A stretch of 64,000 bases of DNA from an uncultured Alcaligenaceae bacterium (GCA_937995985.1 CALKIR010000010.1:1-64000); one strand, 5' to 3'; positions 38,882 to 50,205 are shown, counted from the first letter of the stretch. Translations and numbers: made by a program. The notes: generated by a model from the sequence alone, not told the origin.

Positions 38882-40057
38882 CTATAACTCTATGCCCAAT
38901 GCGGCGGCAGCTCGCTTTGCTCGCTCTTCAGCGTGCGCCAAAGTCTGCCCCAAAACCGTCAAATGCCCCATTTTACGTCCACGCCGCGGCTCGTGCTTGC
39001 CATAAAGATGGACATACACCCCTTCTACTGCAAGCACACTGGCCCAATCGGGAGTCTGAGGAAGGGTCTGTGAGGGCGCTAAAAACCAACTATCCCCCAA
39101 AATATTCACCATAACTGCGGGCTGCACCAAAGTGGTTGCTCCTAAGGGCAAACCTGCTAGAACACGTACTTGCTGTTCGAACTGAGAACTTAAACACGCC
39201 TCTATCGTATGGTGTCCACTATTATGTGGACGCGGTGCCATTTCATTGGCAACCAACCGGCCATCAGCTAATACAAAGAACTCAACACATAAGACCCCTA
39301 CATAATCTGCTTGGGTGGCAATCTGTTGAGCCATCTCTTGTGCCTGTGCAGCATATTCTGCTGTCTGCTTATCCACGCGGGATACAGCCAAAATCCCGTC
39401 ACGATGCTCATTATGGGCGGGATCAAAACAGCGTATCTGTCCATCTGCGCTGCGAGCCAAAACTACGGAAATCTCAGCACGCAAATCTAAGCGCTGCTCT
39501 AAGACACACGGCACCTGTTGTAATTGAATAAAGGCTTGCTGGGCCTCAGCCAAGGAGTTCACCCGAATTTGCCCCTTACCGTCATAACCAAAGCGCGCTG
39601 TTTTTAAAATCCCGGGAAATAAGCTCGCCTCAGCCGCCTCTAGGTCTTGTAATGAGGTCACTGGTAAAAACGGCGCCACCTCTACCCCAGCAGCTTGCAA
39701 AAAGCTTTTTTCTACTGCCCTATCTTGAGTCATTGCCACCGCCTCAGCATGCGGTGCAACTCGTGTTAATTGCTGCAGCAATGCCAAAGAATCTGCAGGC
39801 ACATTCTCAAACTCAGTGGTAACCGCGGCGCATAGCTGGCCAAGTTGACGCAATGCTGACTCATCATCATAAGCCGCGCAAATATGCTGATGCGCTACCT
39901 GTGCCGTCGGACTCTGTGGATCTGGGTCCAGCACCGCAACCCTATAACCCATCCTCTGAGCAACCTGACAAAACATCCGGCCCAATTGCCCTCCACCTAC
40001 GACCCCCAACCATGCTGGAGGATAGAGAGCGGTCACAGCAGTATTTGATTGCTTCAT
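38882..40057 (-). CDS. purK: 5-(carboxyamino)imidazole ribonucleotide synthase PurK
   Basis: PurK is the ATP-grasp enzyme that carboxylates AIR to N5-CAIR in purine synthesis. The 391-residue protein starts with LGVVGGGQLGRMFCQVAQRM and has the ATP-grasp LKTARFGYDGKGQ and NEMAPRPHNSGHHTIEA motifs. It lies 21 bases after purE, the enzyme that takes its product. Confidence 0.96.
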   Translation of the reverse strand: MKQSNTAVTALYPPAWLGVVGGGQLGRMFCQVAQRMGYRVAVLDPDPQSPTAQVAHQHICAAYDDESALRQLGQLCAAVTTEFENVPADSLALLQQLTRVAPHAEAVAMTQDRAVEKSFLQAAGVEVAPFLPVTSLQDLEAAEASLFPGILKTARFGYDGKGQIRVNSLAEAQQAFIQLQQVPCVLEQRLDLRAEISVVLARSADGQIRCFDPAHNEHRDGILAVSRVDKQTAEYAAQAQEMAQQIATQADYVGVLCVEFFVLADGRLVANEMAPRPHNSGHHTIEACLSSQFEQQVRVLAGLPLGATTLVQPAVMVNILGDSWFLAPSQTLPQTPDWASVLAVEGVYVHLYGKHEPRRGRKMGHLTVLGQTLAHAEERAKRAAAALGIEL

Positions 40058-40078
40058 GAACTATCCCTGCCCTTAGAA

Positions 40079-40600
40079 CTATTCCAAACGCATTGCCGCA
40101 GCGGCAGCAGTTTGCTCTTGTCTATACTGTACCCACGCCTGTCGTAACGACTCATCATGAACAGCCAAATTAGCTACCACATGCAAAGCCGCATTGATCG
40201 CGCCTGCCTCGCCAATAGCAAAAGTGGCAACAGGCACGCCTTTAGGCATTTGCACAATAGACCACAAAGAGTCCTCTCCTTGCATGTGACGTGTTGGGAT
40301 AGGTACTCCAAAAACAGGGATCTCTGTTAAAGCGGCTAACATCCCTGGTAAATGCGCAGCTCCTCCTGCACCAGCAACAATACCGGCTAAATGGCACTCA
40401 CTGGCTGCATGAGCAAACTCCACCATCTGTACAGGCATACGATGTGCGGACACTACTTGCGCATAATAAGGAATTGCAAACTGTTCAAATACCTGTGCTG
40501 CAAGCTTCATAATGGGCCAGTCACTATTAGATCCCATCACCAAAGCCACCTTGGCCTGCGCCAAATCATCAACCCGTCGACTTATTATGTGCTCACTCAT
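40079..40600 (-). CDS. purE: N5-CAIR mutase PurE (class I)
   Basis: PurE rearranges N5-CAIR to CAIR. The 173-residue protein shows the class I signature VMGSNSDWPIMKLA, VVSAHRMP with the catalytic His, and AGAGGAAHLPGM. It starts four bases after purC and is followed by purK, so the three successive steps are encoded together. Presence of PurK is consistent with class I chemistry. Confidence 0.97.
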   Translation of the reverse strand: MSEHIISRRVDDLAQAKVALVMGSNSDWPIMKLAAQVFEQFAIPYYAQVVSAHRMPVQMVEFAHAASECHLAGIVAGAGGAAHLPGMLAALTEIPVFGVPIPTRHMQGEDSLWSIVQMPKGVPVATFAIGEAGAINAALHVVANLAVHDESLRQAWVQYRQEQTAAAAAMRLE

Positions 40601-40604
40601 TCCC

Positions 40605-41489
40605 TCAATCCTCTATTAAGCGGTGTAATGCCTCGTGATACTTGGCCGCAGTATGTTGAATCACCTCATCTGGTAACTGGGGCGCTGGCGCAGTCTTATC
40701 CCAGGGCTGAGCCTGTAACCAGTCACGTAAATATTGCTTATCAAAGGATGGCGGGTGAGAACCAACAGCATAACTATCGACACACCAAAACCGAGAGGAA
40801 TCTGGCGTCAGCACCTCATCCATTAAATGCAATTGCCCTTGATCATCGATGCCAAACTCAAATTTAGTATCAGCAATGATTAAGCCTTTACTTTGGGCAT
40901 ACTGGGCAGCGGCTTGGTACAGTTGTAGGCTCAGATCGCGAATTTCTTCTGCACGTTGCGTCCCGAGCGCATCAACCATCTGCGCAAAGGACACATTTTC
41001 ATCATGCGCTCCTACTTCAGCCTTGGCTGCTGGAGTAAATATGGGCTCTGGTAAGGCTTGCGCTAAGGATAGCCCTGTAGGCAGTTGAATGCCACATACG
41101 CTACCGGTGCGCTGATAATCCGCCCAGCCCGAGCCAACTAAATACCCCCGTACCACCGCTTCAAATAAAATAGGCTGTAGTCGCTTCACCACCATCCCCC
41201 GCCCTGCGACTTGATCTTGCTCGTCAGGACGCACCACAGACATCGGATCGATACCTGTAGCATGGGTAGGGATTAAATGCCCTAATTTATTCAGCCAAAA
41301 CTCTGTCAACTGCGTGAGCACCTGCCCTTTTCCTGGAATGGGCTCCCCCAACACCACATCAAAAGCAGAAACTCTATCGGTAGTCACGATAAGCAAATGA
41401 TGCTCATCAATGGCATACATATCTCGCACCTTACCTCGATGAATCAAGGGCAATGACTCTAAGGTGCTCTCGTAAAGACCTTGCTGCAC
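40605..41489 (-). CDS. purC: SAICAR synthase PurC
   Basis: PurC joins CAIR and aspartate to form SAICAR. The 294-residue protein (GTG start at 41489) has [43 protein letters not shown] and [13 protein letters not shown]. The frame is open to 41564, but the AAGGA at 41499-41503 lies nine bases before the GTG and homologues begin near here, so the shorter form is preferred. It is the first gene of purC-purE-purK-sua5. Confidence 0.93.
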   Translation of the reverse strand: MQQGLYESTLESLPLIHRGKVRDMYAIDEHHLLIVTTDRVSAFDVVLGEPIPGKGQVLTQLTEFWLNKLGHLIPTHATGIDPMSVVRPDEQDQVAGRGMVVKRLQPILFEAVVRGYLVGSGWADYQRTGSVCGIQLPTGLSLAQALPEPIFTPAAKAEVGAHDENVSFAQMVDALGTQRAEEIRDLSLQLYQAAAQYAQSKGLIIADTKFEFGIDDQGQLHLMDEVLTPDSSRFWCVDSYAVGSHPPSFDKQYLRDWLQAQPWDKTAPAPQLPDEVIQHTAAKYHEALHRLIED

Positions 41490-41563
41490 GGCAATGATTC
41501 CTTTATGAAGCCTGCAAAAAATAGAAGTGGGCCTTGGCACCAACCAAAACCCACTCATTCCCA

Positions 41564-41584
41564 ATGCGTCTATAGCACACGCAT
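41564..41584. repeat. inverted repeat between fba and purC
   Basis: ATGCGT (41564-41569) and ACGCAT (41579-41584) form a dyad with a nine-base centre in the 113-base gap between fba and purC. It could be a regulatory site or a weak terminator of fba. No clear U tract follows, so the function is open. Confidence 0.3.
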
Positions 41585-41602
41585 GTTCCCACTCAACACA
41601 GC

Positions 41603-42667
41603 CTATTGTACCTGTTGAGCCAATTCACCTGAGCGATACCGGGCTGCCATCTCTGATAAAGGGATAGGTTTGATCTTAGAGGCATGACCCGCCGCCCCAA
41701 ACTGCTCATAACGCGCCTTGCAAATTGCCTTTGCTGCCTCACGCGCCTTTTTAAGATACTGACGCGGATCAAAGGCAGAAGGCTGCTCGTGTAAAAAGCG
41801 GCGCACTGCTGCGGTCATAGCTAAACGAATATCGGTATCAATGTTAACCTTGCGCACGCCATATTTAATTGCCTCTTGGATTTCTTTAACGGGTACGCCA
41901 TAGGTTTCTTTCATATCGCCGCCAAACTCGCGTATTTCCTCTAAGAGCTCTTGGGGTACGCTAGAGCTCCCATGCATAACCAAATGAGTATTGGGGATGC
42001 GCGCATGAATTTCTTTGACCCGATCAATGGCTAAAATATCCCCCGTAGGCTCACGCGTAAACTTATAAGCGCCATGACTGGTTCCAATGGCAATGGCTAA
42101 GGCATCTAAACCGGTCAAGCGCACAAACTCAGCCGCCTCATCAGGACATGTCAACAGCTGCTCACGTGTCAGCTTGCCCTCAAACCCGTGACCGTCCTCT
42201 TTATCCCCTTGTAACGTCTCTAAAGAGCCCAAGCAGCCCAGCTCCCCTTCTACGGTTACCCCAAGCGGATGGGCCAGCTCAACGACCTTACGCGTTACCT
42301 CAACGTTGTACTCAAAATCAGCGACTGTACGGCCATCTTCACGCAATGAGCCATCCATCATGACGCTGGTAAAGCCCAAATCAATGGCACTTTTGCACAC
42401 TGCTGGTGATTGACCATGGTCTTGGTGCATGACCACAGGAATATGGGGATAAGCCTTAACCGCAGCCTCTATCAGCCCTTTGAGAAACTCCTCACCGGCA
42501 TAGCCGCGCGCACCGGCCGAGGCCTGCATGATCACTGGGCTATCCGTTTCATCAGCAGCCTCCATAATGGCCTGCACCTGCTCAAGATTATTGACATTAA
42601 AGGCTGGAATACCATAACCATGCTCGGCAGCATGATCCAGTAGTTGTCGCATGGAAACCAAAGCCAT
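41603..42667 (-). CDS. fba: class II fructose-1,6-bisphosphate aldolase
   Basis: This zinc aldolase cleaves fructose-1,6-bisphosphate to dihydroxyacetone phosphate and glyceraldehyde-3-phosphate. The 354-residue protein shows [12 protein letters not shown] with the zinc His and catalytic Asp, [20 protein letters not shown] and [10 protein letters not shown]. The length and CbbA-like sequence match betaproteobacterial enzymes. It is 45 bases downstream of mog and upstream of purC. Confidence 0.97.
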   Translation of the reverse strand: MALVSMRQLLDHAAEHGYGIPAFNVNNLEQVQAIMEAADETDSPVIMQASAGARGYAGEEFLKGLIEAAVKAYPHIPVVMHQDHGQSPAVCKSAIDLGFTSVMMDGSLREDGRTVADFEYNVEVTRKVVELAHPLGVTVEGELGCLGSLETLQGDKEDGHGFEGKLTREQLLTCPDEAAEFVRLTGLDALAIAIGTSHGAYKFTREPTGDILAIDRVKEIHARIPNTHLVMHGSSSVPQELLEEIREFGGDMKETYGVPVKEIQEAIKYGVRKVNIDTDIRLAMTAAVRRFLHEQPSAFDPRQYLKKAREAAKAICKARYEQFGAAGHASKIKPIPLSEMAARYRSGELAQQVQ

Positions 42668-42712
42668 TAAACTCTCCTAAATAATTAAAATGCTTGTGAA
42701 CACTAAACTTGT

Positions 42713-43339
42713 TTAATCTTGTTTGCGACGTGCCGATTTGGGCCTAAATGCACTAATGACTGAATCCTTAGTTTCCGCATACGGGCCACCAATAAGATCA
42801 ATGCAATAAGGGACCGCAGCAAAAATTCCAGGCACCACAGTATTGCCCGTGCTATCTTTGACTCCCCCTAAAGTCTCGGCAATTGCCTTAGGTTGACCGG
42901 GCAAATTAATAATTAAGGCGGCATGATTGTCTGTTTCTCTTATCACGGCTACCTGACGGGATAAAATAGCCGTTGGCACAAAATGCAAACTAATTTGCCG
43001 CATCTGCTCACCAAAACCTGGCATTTCTTTGGTGGCAATGGCCAATGTCGCCTCAGGGGTGACATCTCGTCGCGCGGGTCCTGTCCCCCCTGTGGTCAGC
43101 ACCAAATCGCAGCCCACCTCATCAACCAACTCAACTAACGTCGCACTGATTTGCTCTTGCTCATCGGCAATGAGGCGAGGGGCATACTGAGGTGCTACAG
43201 TGAGGGCCTCATCGAGCCACTGCTTTAATGCGGGAATTCCCTCATCTTGGTAGGCTCCTTGGGCGGCGCGATCAGAAATAGACACCAATCCAATCAATAG
43301 CTGATCGGGGTGCTGACGAACTAAACGCTTGGAAGTCAT
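42713..43339 (-). CDS. mog: molybdopterin adenylyltransferase Mog
   Basis: Mog adenylylates molybdopterin before molybdate insertion. The 208-residue protein has GLVSISDRAAQGAYQDEGIP, the nucleotide-binding TTGGTGPARRDVTPEAT motif and NLPGQPKAI. The N-terminal extension and length match Mog more than the shorter MoaB. It is divergent from the DinF-type exporter gene. No other molybdenum cofactor gene is present in the window. Confidence 0.93.
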   Translation of the reverse strand: MTSKRLVRQHPDQLLIGLVSISDRAAQGAYQDEGIPALKQWLDEALTVAPQYAPRLIADEQEQISATLVELVDEVGCDLVLTTGGTGPARRDVTPEATLAIATKEMPGFGEQMRQISLHFVPTAILSRQVAVIRETDNHAALIINLPGQPKAIAETLGGVKDSTGNTVVPGIFAAVPYCIDLIGGPYAETKDSVISAFRPKSARRKQD

Positions 43340-43515
43340 GAATTCATCCTGATTTGATGCAAATTTATCTAGGCTATGCGCTGAGATACTCTGGTCATTA
43401 CACCATTCTCACTCAGCACAAGTAAGCTTTCCCTATTCTACACTGTGTACCTAGGTAGCCACCAAATAATATGCATAGAGAATTATCCCACAGCATTAAT
43501 TAAACGGCACACTAG

Positions 43516-43521
43516 TATAAT
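43516..43521 (+). promoter_or_regulatory. -10 element of the DinF-type gene
   Basis: A perfect TATAAT lies about 58 bases before the preferred start codon of the exporter gene, inside a 239-base divergent intergenic region with mog. No recognisable -35 is seen at 16-18 bases, so support is limited to the -10. Confidence 0.35.
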
Positions 43522-43578
43522 GCTTTGCGCTTAACTCTACAGCCCTACCTCATTTATCTGCATGGTTCTGCCACTAAA

Positions 43579-44901
43579 ATGCACAAAACCCAATACACTA
43601 CAATTTTAAAAATGGCTTGGCCAATTATTTTGGCCAATGCCTCAGTCCCTATTCTTGGATTAGTTGATACAGCCGTCATTGGCCAAACTGGAACCGCTAC
43701 CCACCTTGCGGCCATAGCTTTAGCGGCTTTAATTTTTAATTTTGTTTATTGGGGCTTTGGTTTTTTACGCATGGGCACCACCGGCTTTGTTGCCCAAGCT
43801 AAAGGAGCCCAGCACCATGAGGAATTACAGGCTCTCGTTTTTCGCAGCTTATTATTAGGCGCTCTAATTGGAATAGCCCTGATTATTGTACAAGGGCCTA
43901 TTGAGCAACTGGCTACACGCTGGATGAGTGCCAGCGAAGCGGTCATTCAAGAAGTGCGTGTGTATTTTTACGTGCGTATCTGGGGCGCTCCAGCAACGTT
44001 AATGATTTTTTCTCTGCTGGGTATTTTTATTGGGCTGGGTTGGTCTCACCAACTACTCATAACTCAGCTGCTACTCAACGGCTTAAATATTATTTTTAAT
44101 TTGTTCTTTGTCCTAGGCATGCATCTAGGCGTACCAGGAATTGCCTTAGGCACGGTGGTTGCGGAATGGCTGGCATGGGCCGTTGCCTTAGGTATTTTGC
44201 TGTCCAAAATGAAACTTGACCAGCCCCTGCGCCGCTTGTTTCGATTATGGAATACTGTTTTTTCCCTGCCAAGACTCCGAGCCTTGTTTTTGGTCAATGC
44301 CCATATCATGGTGCGTACCTTAGCACTGATTGCAGGCTTTGCTTGGTTTGCTAATGAAGGAGCAAAATTTGGGGACAGCACTCTGGCTGCAAATCATATT
44401 TTATTACAATTTATTAGCCTTTCTGCATTCTTTCTCGATGGTTATGCCAATGTGGCAGAAACCCTAGTCGGACACGCTTATGGGGCACGCAACCTACCTG
44501 CTTTGCGCCAAGCCGTTAAGCGCAGCACCATCCTGGCCGCCTGGACCGCCTTAATTCTGGCCCTATTATTTTATTTTTTTGGCACGCATTTTACTCTTTG
44601 GCTCACTCAGGATCCACAGGTCCAAAACATTGCTCATCAGTTCAATACACTTGCTGCAATATATATTTTTGTATCTTTTGCTGCCTTTCAGCTAGATGGT
44701 ATTTTTATTGGTCTGACTCACACCCGACCCATGCGTAATGCCACTATATTGGCTTTAGTAATTTTTATCTGTCTTTCTGCACTCCTGACCCCTCAATGGG
44801 GCAATTACGGCCTATGGCTAGCCTTTATCGGCTATGTCATCAGCCGCGCTATGGCCCTTGGAGCCTATTACCTACCACTGATACGACAGCTCAAGCAGTA
44901 A
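43579..44901 (+). CDS. dinF: MATE family exporter, DinF-type
   Basis: This 440-residue integral membrane protein (ATG at 43579, MHKTQYTTIL) has about 12 transmembrane segments in two related halves, as in MATE cation-coupled multidrug exporters. Diagnostic stretches are LGLVDTAVIGQTGTATHLAA and the DinF-type GFLRMGTTGFVAQAKG. The C-terminal half has NVAETLVGHAYGARNL. An upstream in-frame start at 43525 is less likely. Substrate unknown; in E. coli dinF is SOS-linked, but no LexA box is visible here. Confidence 0.88.
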   Translation: MHKTQYTTILKMAWPIILANASVPILGLVDTAVIGQTGTATHLAAIALAALIFNFVYWGFGFLRMGTTGFVAQAKGAQHHEELQALVFRSLLLGALIGIALIIVQGPIEQLATRWMSASEAVIQEVRVYFYVRIWGAPATLMIFSLLGIFIGLGWSHQLLITQLLLNGLNIIFNLFFVLGMHLGVPGIALGTVVAEWLAWAVALGILLSKMKLDQPLRRLFRLWNTVFSLPRLRALFLVNAHIMVRTLALIAGFAWFANEGAKFGDSTLAANHILLQFISLSAFFLDGYANVAETLVGHAYGARNLPALRQAVKRSTILAAWTALILALLFYFFGTHFTLWLTQDPQVQNIAHQFNTLAAIYIFVSFAAFQLDGIFIGLTHTRPMRNATILALVIFICLSALLTPQWGNYGLWLAFIGYVISRAMALGAYYLPLIRQLKQ

Positions 44902-44910
44902 CCAAAAACA

Positions 44911-44937
44911 AAAGGCAGTGTGTGACACACTGCCTTT
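44911..44937. terminator. bidirectional terminator between dinF and pgk
   Basis: A perfect 12-base-pair stem (AAAGGCAGTGTG / CACACTGCCTTT, three-base loop) lies between the convergent dinF and pgk stops, with A-rich sequence on the left flank and TTT at the right end. It can act in both directions. Confidence 0.75.
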
Positions 44938-44966
44938 CACTACACGCTCAGAAAGCGGTCTGTAGT

Positions 44967-46163
44967 TTATTGCTGGGCACGCTCTTCTAGAACCGCCACG
45001 GCCGGAAGCTTTTTGCCTTCGAGAAACTCTAAAAAAGCACCGCCTCCAGTGGAGATATAACTAATTTTGTCACTAACTCCAAACTTCGCTATGGCTGCCA
45101 AAGTATCCCCTCCGCCAGCAATGGAGTAGGCCTCGGAGTCTGCAATGGCATTGGCCAAGGTACGGGTCCCACTCGCAAAAGCAGGAAATTCAAATACCCC
45201 CACGGGCCCATTCCAAACAATGGTGCCAGCATGAGCCAGTAAATCGGCCAACTGAGCGGCGGTTTGTGGCCCAATATCTAAGATTAAATCATCATCCTGA
45301 ATGGCCTCAGCGGTTTTAACCTCAGCAGGAGCATCAGTGGAGAACTGCTTGGCGCACACTAAATCTACCGGTATGGGCACCTGAGCACCGCGCTCTTTCA
45401 TACGCTCAATTACATAGCGGGCCTCATCAACCTGCTCGGCTTCAGCCAAAGACTTGCCAATGGGCAGCCCCTCTGCCAGCATAAAGGTATTAGCGATTCC
45501 GCCCCCTACAATAAGCTGATCAACTTGCTCCGCTAAGGCTCGCAAAATAGAAAGCTTGGTCGACACCTTGGCCCCACCTACTATGGCTACCAAAGGCCGC
45601 GCTGGCTCCTTTAAGCTGCGTCCTAAGGCTTCAAGCTCAGCAGCCAATAACGGCCCGGCACAAGCCACCGGAGCAAAACGTGCCATTCCTTCGGTCGAGG
45701 CATGAGCACGATGCACCGTACCAAAGGCATCATTGACATAAACATCACACAGCGCAGCCATTTGTCGTGCCAATTGCTCATCATTGGCAGACTCACCCAC
45801 GTTGGTGCGGCAGTTTTCCAGCAACACCACCTGTCCAGGCGCTACCTCTACTCCTTTAACCCAATCTCGCCGCAATGGCACAGGCATGGCGAGCATCTTT
45901 GAAAGCCGTTCAGCAATCGGAGCAAGAGAGTCTTCAGGATGCACTTCGCCCTCTTTAGGACGTCCCAAGTGGGTGGTCACCATTACGGCCGCACCCGCCT
46001 CCAATGCCATCCGAATGGCTGGCAACGATGCCTTGATGCGCGTATCATCCGCTATCTCGCCATCCGCCATCGGCACATTCATATCTGAGCGGATAAATAC
46101 CCGCTTGCCTGTGAGCTGCCCAGATTGGGCCAAATCTTGCATTTTGAGCACAGAAAGCTTCAT
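44967..46163 (-). CDS. pgk: phosphoglycerate kinase
   Basis: Pgk transfers phosphate from 1,3-bisphosphoglycerate to ADP. The 398-residue monomer starts with the domain motif [13 protein letters not shown], has [24 protein letters not shown], and the nucleotide-binding [10 protein letters not shown] and AGGGDTLAA motifs. It is 42 bases after gap and the last gene of tkt-gap-pgk. Confidence 0.98.
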   Translation of the reverse strand: MKLSVLKMQDLAQSGQLTGKRVFIRSDMNVPMADGEIADDTRIKASLPAIRMALEAGAAVMVTTHLGRPKEGEVHPEDSLAPIAERLSKMLAMPVPLRRDWVKGVEVAPGQVVLLENCRTNVGESANDEQLARQMAALCDVYVNDAFGTVHRAHASTEGMARFAPVACAGPLLAAELEALGRSLKEPARPLVAIVGGAKVSTKLSILRALAEQVDQLIVGGGIANTFMLAEGLPIGKSLAEAEQVDEARYVIERMKERGAQVPIPVDLVCAKQFSTDAPAEVKTAEAIQDDDLILDIGPQTAAQLADLLAHAGTIVWNGPVGVFEFPAFASGTRTLANAIADSEAYSIAGGGDTLAAIAKFGVSDKISYISTGGGAFLEFLEGKKLPAVAVLEERAQQ

Positions 46164-46205
46164 CGTTCTTCCTAATTTAGCGCCTGAATCTACTTATTTA
46201 CCCTC

Positions 46206-47222
46206 TTATTGGGCCGCCATCATCGCTGCTGCGGTATCGAGCATGCGTACTGAAAACGCCCACTCATTGTCATACCATGCAGATACCTTAACCAAACGCC
46301 CTGAAGCGCGTGTAAGCAAAGCATCCACAATGCTAGAAGCAGTGGTGTGATTGTGATCAGTAGAAACCAGAGGCTCATCACAATAAGCCAAAATACCTTT
46401 AAGCTTGCCCTCTGCGGCCTCGCGCAGAATTTGATTCACCTCTTCAACACTGGTGTCACGCTGCGCCACAAAAGAAAGATCAACCATTGACACGTTGATG
46501 GTTGGAACGCGCACAGCAAACCCATCCAACTTGCCTTTTAGCTCGGGCAATACCAACCCAACTGCCGCAGCCGCACCGGTCTTAGTTGGAATCATATTTT
46601 GACCTGCCGCACGAGCACGACGGAAATCCTTGTGTGCCACATCAATTAACTTTTGATCATTGGTGTACGCATGGATGGTGGTCATTAACCCATTTTCAAT
46701 GCCAATTTTTTCTTGTAAGGGCAACACTAAGGGAGCCAAACAATTTGTGGTACAAGAGGCATTTGAAACAACAGTATCGCTGGCTTTGAGTACATGGTGG
46801 TTCACCCCATATACCACTGTCGCATCCACATCATTACCACCAGGAGCAGACAAGAGTACCTTTTTAGCCCCTGCACGCAAATGCGCACTCGCGCTCTCTT
46901 TGCTATTAAAACGCCCTGTGCACTCTAAAACAATATCAATATCTAACTCATCCCAAGGCAGCTTGGCGGGATCGCGCTCGGATAATAAACGAATATGATC
47001 GCCGTTTACCACTAGATGCTGCTTGTCTTCAGTCAAAGACACCTCAGCATTAAAACGCCCGTGCACCGTATCATATTGAGTTAAATGACGCGCAATCTCG
47101 TCTTGTCCAGGGGCATTCACAGCCACTATTTGAATATTATGGGGCTTGTTTTCTTCGTAAAAAGCACGTAAGGTCATGCGCCCAATACGGCCATAGCCAT
47201 TAATCGCAACACGAATGGTCAT
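46206..47222 (-). CDS. gap: glyceraldehyde-3-phosphate dehydrogenase, GapB-like cofactor site
   Basis: GAPDH oxidises glyceraldehyde-3-phosphate to 1,3-bisphosphoglycerate. The 338-residue protein has the Rossmann motif [13 protein letters not shown] and catalytic Cys157 in [13 protein letters not shown]. The position after beta-2 that holds the NAD-selecting Asp in GapA enzymes is Ala37 (VAVNAPG). NADP-preferring GapB enzymes such as that of Bacillus subtilis also have Ala there, so NADP use is possible. It is 9 bases after tkt and just before pgk. Confidence 0.94.
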   Translation of the reverse strand: MTIRVAINGYGRIGRMTLRAFYEENKPHNIQIVAVNAPGQDEIARHLTQYDTVHGRFNAEVSLTEDKQHLVVNGDHIRLLSERDPAKLPWDELDIDIVLECTGRFNSKESASAHLRAGAKKVLLSAPGGNDVDATVVYGVNHHVLKASDTVVSNASCTTNCLAPLVLPLQEKIGIENGLMTTIHAYTNDQKLIDVAHKDFRRARAAGQNMIPTKTGAAAAVGLVLPELKGKLDGFAVRVPTINVSMVDLSFVAQRDTSVEEVNQILREAAEGKLKGILAYCDEPLVSTDHNHTTASSIVDALLTRASGRLVKVSAWYDNEWAFSVRMLDTAAAMMAAQ

Positions 47223-47231
47223 AGAGTACTC

Positions 47232-49283
47232 CTAAATAATTTTTTCTACCGCGGCAGCGACCTGTGCTGCGGTAATTCCGAAATATTCAAACAACTCGTT
47301 AGCGGGGGCAGATTTGCCATAAGTATCTAACCCAACAACAGCCCCATTATTTCCTACATATTTGTACCACCCTAACGTGGACCCGGCCTCAACGGCCACC
47401 TTGGGTAATTCAGCGGGCAATACCTGGGTGCGCCACTCTTGAGGCTGAGCATCAAAAATCTCTGTGCACGGCATAGAAACCACACGCACCATAATCCCTT
47501 TGGCCTGTAATTGCTCTTGGGCTTCTAGGGCGATGGCAACCTCGGAGCCCGTTGCAATAATGACTGCCTGAGGGGCTTGTGCAGCCTCGCGCAAAATATA
47601 GCCCCCTTTGGCAATAGCAGCAATGGTTTGCTTATCACGCTGCACAAAGGGTAAATTTTGGCGGGACAACAATAAAGCACTAGGGCCTCCATCACGGCGG
47701 TCCATGCCTAAACTATGAGGGCGAGACAAGGCTTGTACCCATGCCACAGCAGTCTCCGTGCTATCACAAGGACGCCAGACATGCAAATTGGGTATCAAGC
47801 GCAAACTTGTCGCATGCTCTACAGCTTGGTGGGTCGGCCCATCCTCTCCGAGACCAATAGAATCATGAGTAAACACATGAATAACTCGTTGGCGCATGAG
47901 CGCAGCCATGCGGATGGCATTGCGAGAATAATCGGAAAAAGTTAAAAACGTCCCACCATAAGGAATGTACCCCCCATGAAGAGCCAGCCCATTCATCACC
48001 GCAGCCATGCCGAACTCACGCACCCCATAATTAATATGGCGACCCAATAATACGCCCTGTGCATCAGTGCGTACTGCTTGTGCGCCTGGCCAATCAGTAA
48101 GGTTAGAGCCTGTTAAATCGGCAGAGCCTCCCAGCATCTCCGGCACAAACTGCACCAACTCGGTAATGGCTATTTGTGATGCTTTACGACTGGCCACATC
48201 CTGAGCCTCTTGAGCTATCTGCTCAATCATTGCAGCAGCCCGCGTAGCAAAATCTGCAGGTAGAGCCCCACTCATGCGACGCGTTAACTCCGCAGCCTCC
48301 TTTGGATAGGCTTGAGCATAATCCTGAAAAAGCTGCTCCCATTGATCTTGCATGGCTTGCCCACTTTCGCGAGCATCCCAGTATGCATAGACCTCTTGAG
48401 GAATTTCAAATGGCTCATAAGGCCAATTCAGCGCCTTACGGGTTGCCGCTATTTCCTCGGGGCCAAGCGGTGCCCCATGAGATTGGGCAGTACCTGCTAA
48501 ATTGGGTGCCCCTTGTCCAATCACAGTCCGGCAACAAATTAAAGTCGGCCCTAACCCACCTTTTTTAGCCTGCGCTTGAGCTAGGCGAATGGCTGCATCG
48601 ATGGCCTCAGGGTCGTGACCATCCACATCTGTAATGACCTGCCATCCATAACTGCGAAAACGTGCCGCAGTATCATCACTAAACCAAGGCTCGACCTCGC
48701 CATCAATGGAAATCCCATTATCATCGTACAGGATGATTAATTTTGAGAGCTTTAAGGTGCCTGCTAACGAGCAAGCCTCATGGGAAATCCCCTCCATCAA
48801 ACACCCATCCCCCACAAAGGCATAGGTATAATGGTCGATAATCTCAAAACCCGGTTTATTAAATTCTTTGGCTAATAATGCCTCAGCCAACGCCATTCCG
48901 ACCGCATTGGCCAACCCTTGTCCTAATGGACCAGTAGTTGTTTCCACTCCGGGGGTATCCCCCACTTCAGGATGGCCTGGCGTTTGAGAATGTAACTGTC
49001 TAAATTGCTTGAGCTGCTCTAACGGTAAATCATAACCACTTAAATGCAACAAAGCATAAATGAGCATAGAGGCATGCCCATTAGACAAAACAAAACGGTC
49101 ACGATTGAGCCAGTCTGGCGCTTGGGGGTTATGTTTTAAGTGTCGCGTCCACAGCACTTCAGCCATTTCAGCCATACCCATGGGAGCCCCAGGGTGACCG
49201 GATTGAGCCTGTTGGACAGCATCCATTGCCAGTGCGCGCAATGCGTTTGCCATTACAGATTGAGCAAGAGGAGATTGGGCCAT
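47232..49283 (-). CDS. tkt: transketolase
   Basis: Transketolase moves two-carbon ketol units between sugar phosphates in the pentose phosphate pathway, using thiamine diphosphate. The 683-residue length is typical. Motifs are [38 protein letters not shown], the ThDP motif beginning GDGCLMEG (with DDNGISIDG), and [15 protein letters not shown] in the pyrimidine domain. It heads the tkt-gap-pgk operon and is divergent from rsmE. Confidence 0.97.
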   Translation of the reverse strand: MAQSPLAQSVMANALRALAMDAVQQAQSGHPGAPMGMAEMAEVLWTRHLKHNPQAPDWLNRDRFVLSNGHASMLIYALLHLSGYDLPLEQLKQFRQLHSQTPGHPEVGDTPGVETTTGPLGQGLANAVGMALAEALLAKEFNKPGFEIIDHYTYAFVGDGCLMEGISHEACSLAGTLKLSKLIILYDDNGISIDGEVEPWFSDDTAARFRSYGWQVITDVDGHDPEAIDAAIRLAQAQAKKGGLGPTLICCRTVIGQGAPNLAGTAQSHGAPLGPEEIAATRKALNWPYEPFEIPQEVYAYWDARESGQAMQDQWEQLFQDYAQAYPKEAAELTRRMSGALPADFATRAAAMIEQIAQEAQDVASRKASQIAITELVQFVPEMLGGSADLTGSNLTDWPGAQAVRTDAQGVLLGRHINYGVREFGMAAVMNGLALHGGYIPYGGTFLTFSDYSRNAIRMAALMRQRVIHVFTHDSIGLGEDGPTHQAVEHATSLRLIPNLHVWRPCDSTETAVAWVQALSRPHSLGMDRRDGGPSALLLSRQNLPFVQRDKQTIAAIAKGGYILREAAQAPQAVIIATGSEVAIALEAQEQLQAKGIMVRVVSMPCTEIFDAQPQEWRTQVLPAELPKVAVEAGSTLGWYKYVGNNGAVVGLDTYGKSAPANELFEYFGITAAQVAAAVEKII

Positions 49284-49429
49284 AAGATACTCACAGTTGT
49301 TACCATCAAAGGATGGTCACCTTGACATCAAAAATTTAAAATACGGACTCACTATTTTAGACAAAGATTCTAACACCAACAGGGATTCCTATATCCCTAT
49401 CAGCATGACAGCGCAATCTTGGCAAAAAC

Positions 49430-50188
49430 ATGACTTATTCACGCATCTTTACCCCTGATCCACTCTCTGCAGAACAAGAAATTACGCTGCCTAAAGACAA
49501 GGCGCATTATATACAAAGGGTGCTTCGTTTGCCCCCAGAAAGCCAAGTGATTCTCTTTAATGGTCAAGGCGGCGAATATTTAGCGCGCCTGACCTATGTA
49601 GGCAAAGAGGTTCGGGCATTCATTCAAGAGCATCGTGCCATAGAACGTGAGCTCTCGCTACAAATCACCGTTGCACAAGGGCTAGCCACCGGTGACAAGA
49701 TGGATTGGATCATTGAAAAAGCAGTAGAAATGGGCGTGTACGCCTTTGCTCCTATTGCTGCCCAGCACAGTGTACTCAAGCTCACTCCCGAACGTGCCCA
49801 AAAGCGCGTTGTACATTGGCAACGGATCATTGAGGCAGCCAGTGCCCAATGTGGACGTAATCAGCTGATGCAACTCAGCCCCCCCGAATCATTACGTACC
49901 TTTCTCGACCGCATTGCCGCATCTGCTCAGGCCCCTGGGCATGGCATTATTCTATGCCACCAAACGGCGACTACTGACTTTACCGAAGCCCTCAGCCCGC
50001 CTCCTCAAGGCTGGCGCCATCTTTATCTACTCATCGGCCCCGAAGGTGGATGGTCTGAGGAAGAGGTGCGCATGGCATTGCACCATCAGGCTCGCCCCTT
50101 ACTCTTTGGGCCGCGGGTATTACGTACTGAAACAGCTGCTATTGGTTTGGTAGGAGCGATCCGCGGTTTTTTAAATTGCCTTGATTAA
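49430..50188 (+). CDS. rsmE: 16S rRNA m3U1498 methyltransferase RsmE
   Basis: RsmE N3-methylates U1498 of 16S rRNA. The 252-residue SPOUT-family protein has an N-terminal PUA-like domain (LPKDKAHYIQRVLRL) and the C-terminal trefoil-knot motifs LLIGPEGGWSEEEV and FGPRVLRTETAAIG. It is a single-gene unit between divergent tkt and a convergent barstar-family gene. Confidence 0.95.
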   Translation: MTYSRIFTPDPLSAEQEITLPKDKAHYIQRVLRLPPESQVILFNGQGGEYLARLTYVGKEVRAFIQEHRAIERELSLQITVAQGLATGDKMDWIIEKAVEMGVYAFAPIAAQHSVLKLTPERAQKRVVHWQRIIEAASAQCGRNQLMQLSPPESLRTFLDRIAASAQAPGHGIILCHQTATTDFTEALSPPPQGWRHLYLLIGPEGGWSEEEVRMALHHQARPLLFGPRVLRTETAAIGLVGAIRGFLNCLD

Positions 50189-50205
50189 CCCCTATTGGAT
50201 AACTA

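Noticed and set aside
45784..46350. 188-codon plus-strand ORF crossing the pgk start, the pgk-gap spacer and the gap end
   Set aside because: It is antisense to two conserved genes and shows no family motif; a shadow frame is the simpler explanation.
49302..49317. ACCATC-AAAG-GATGGT mini-hairpin in the tkt leader as a riboswitch
   Set aside because: Only six base pairs with a four-base loop; no thiamine-box or other known aptamer sequence is present around it.
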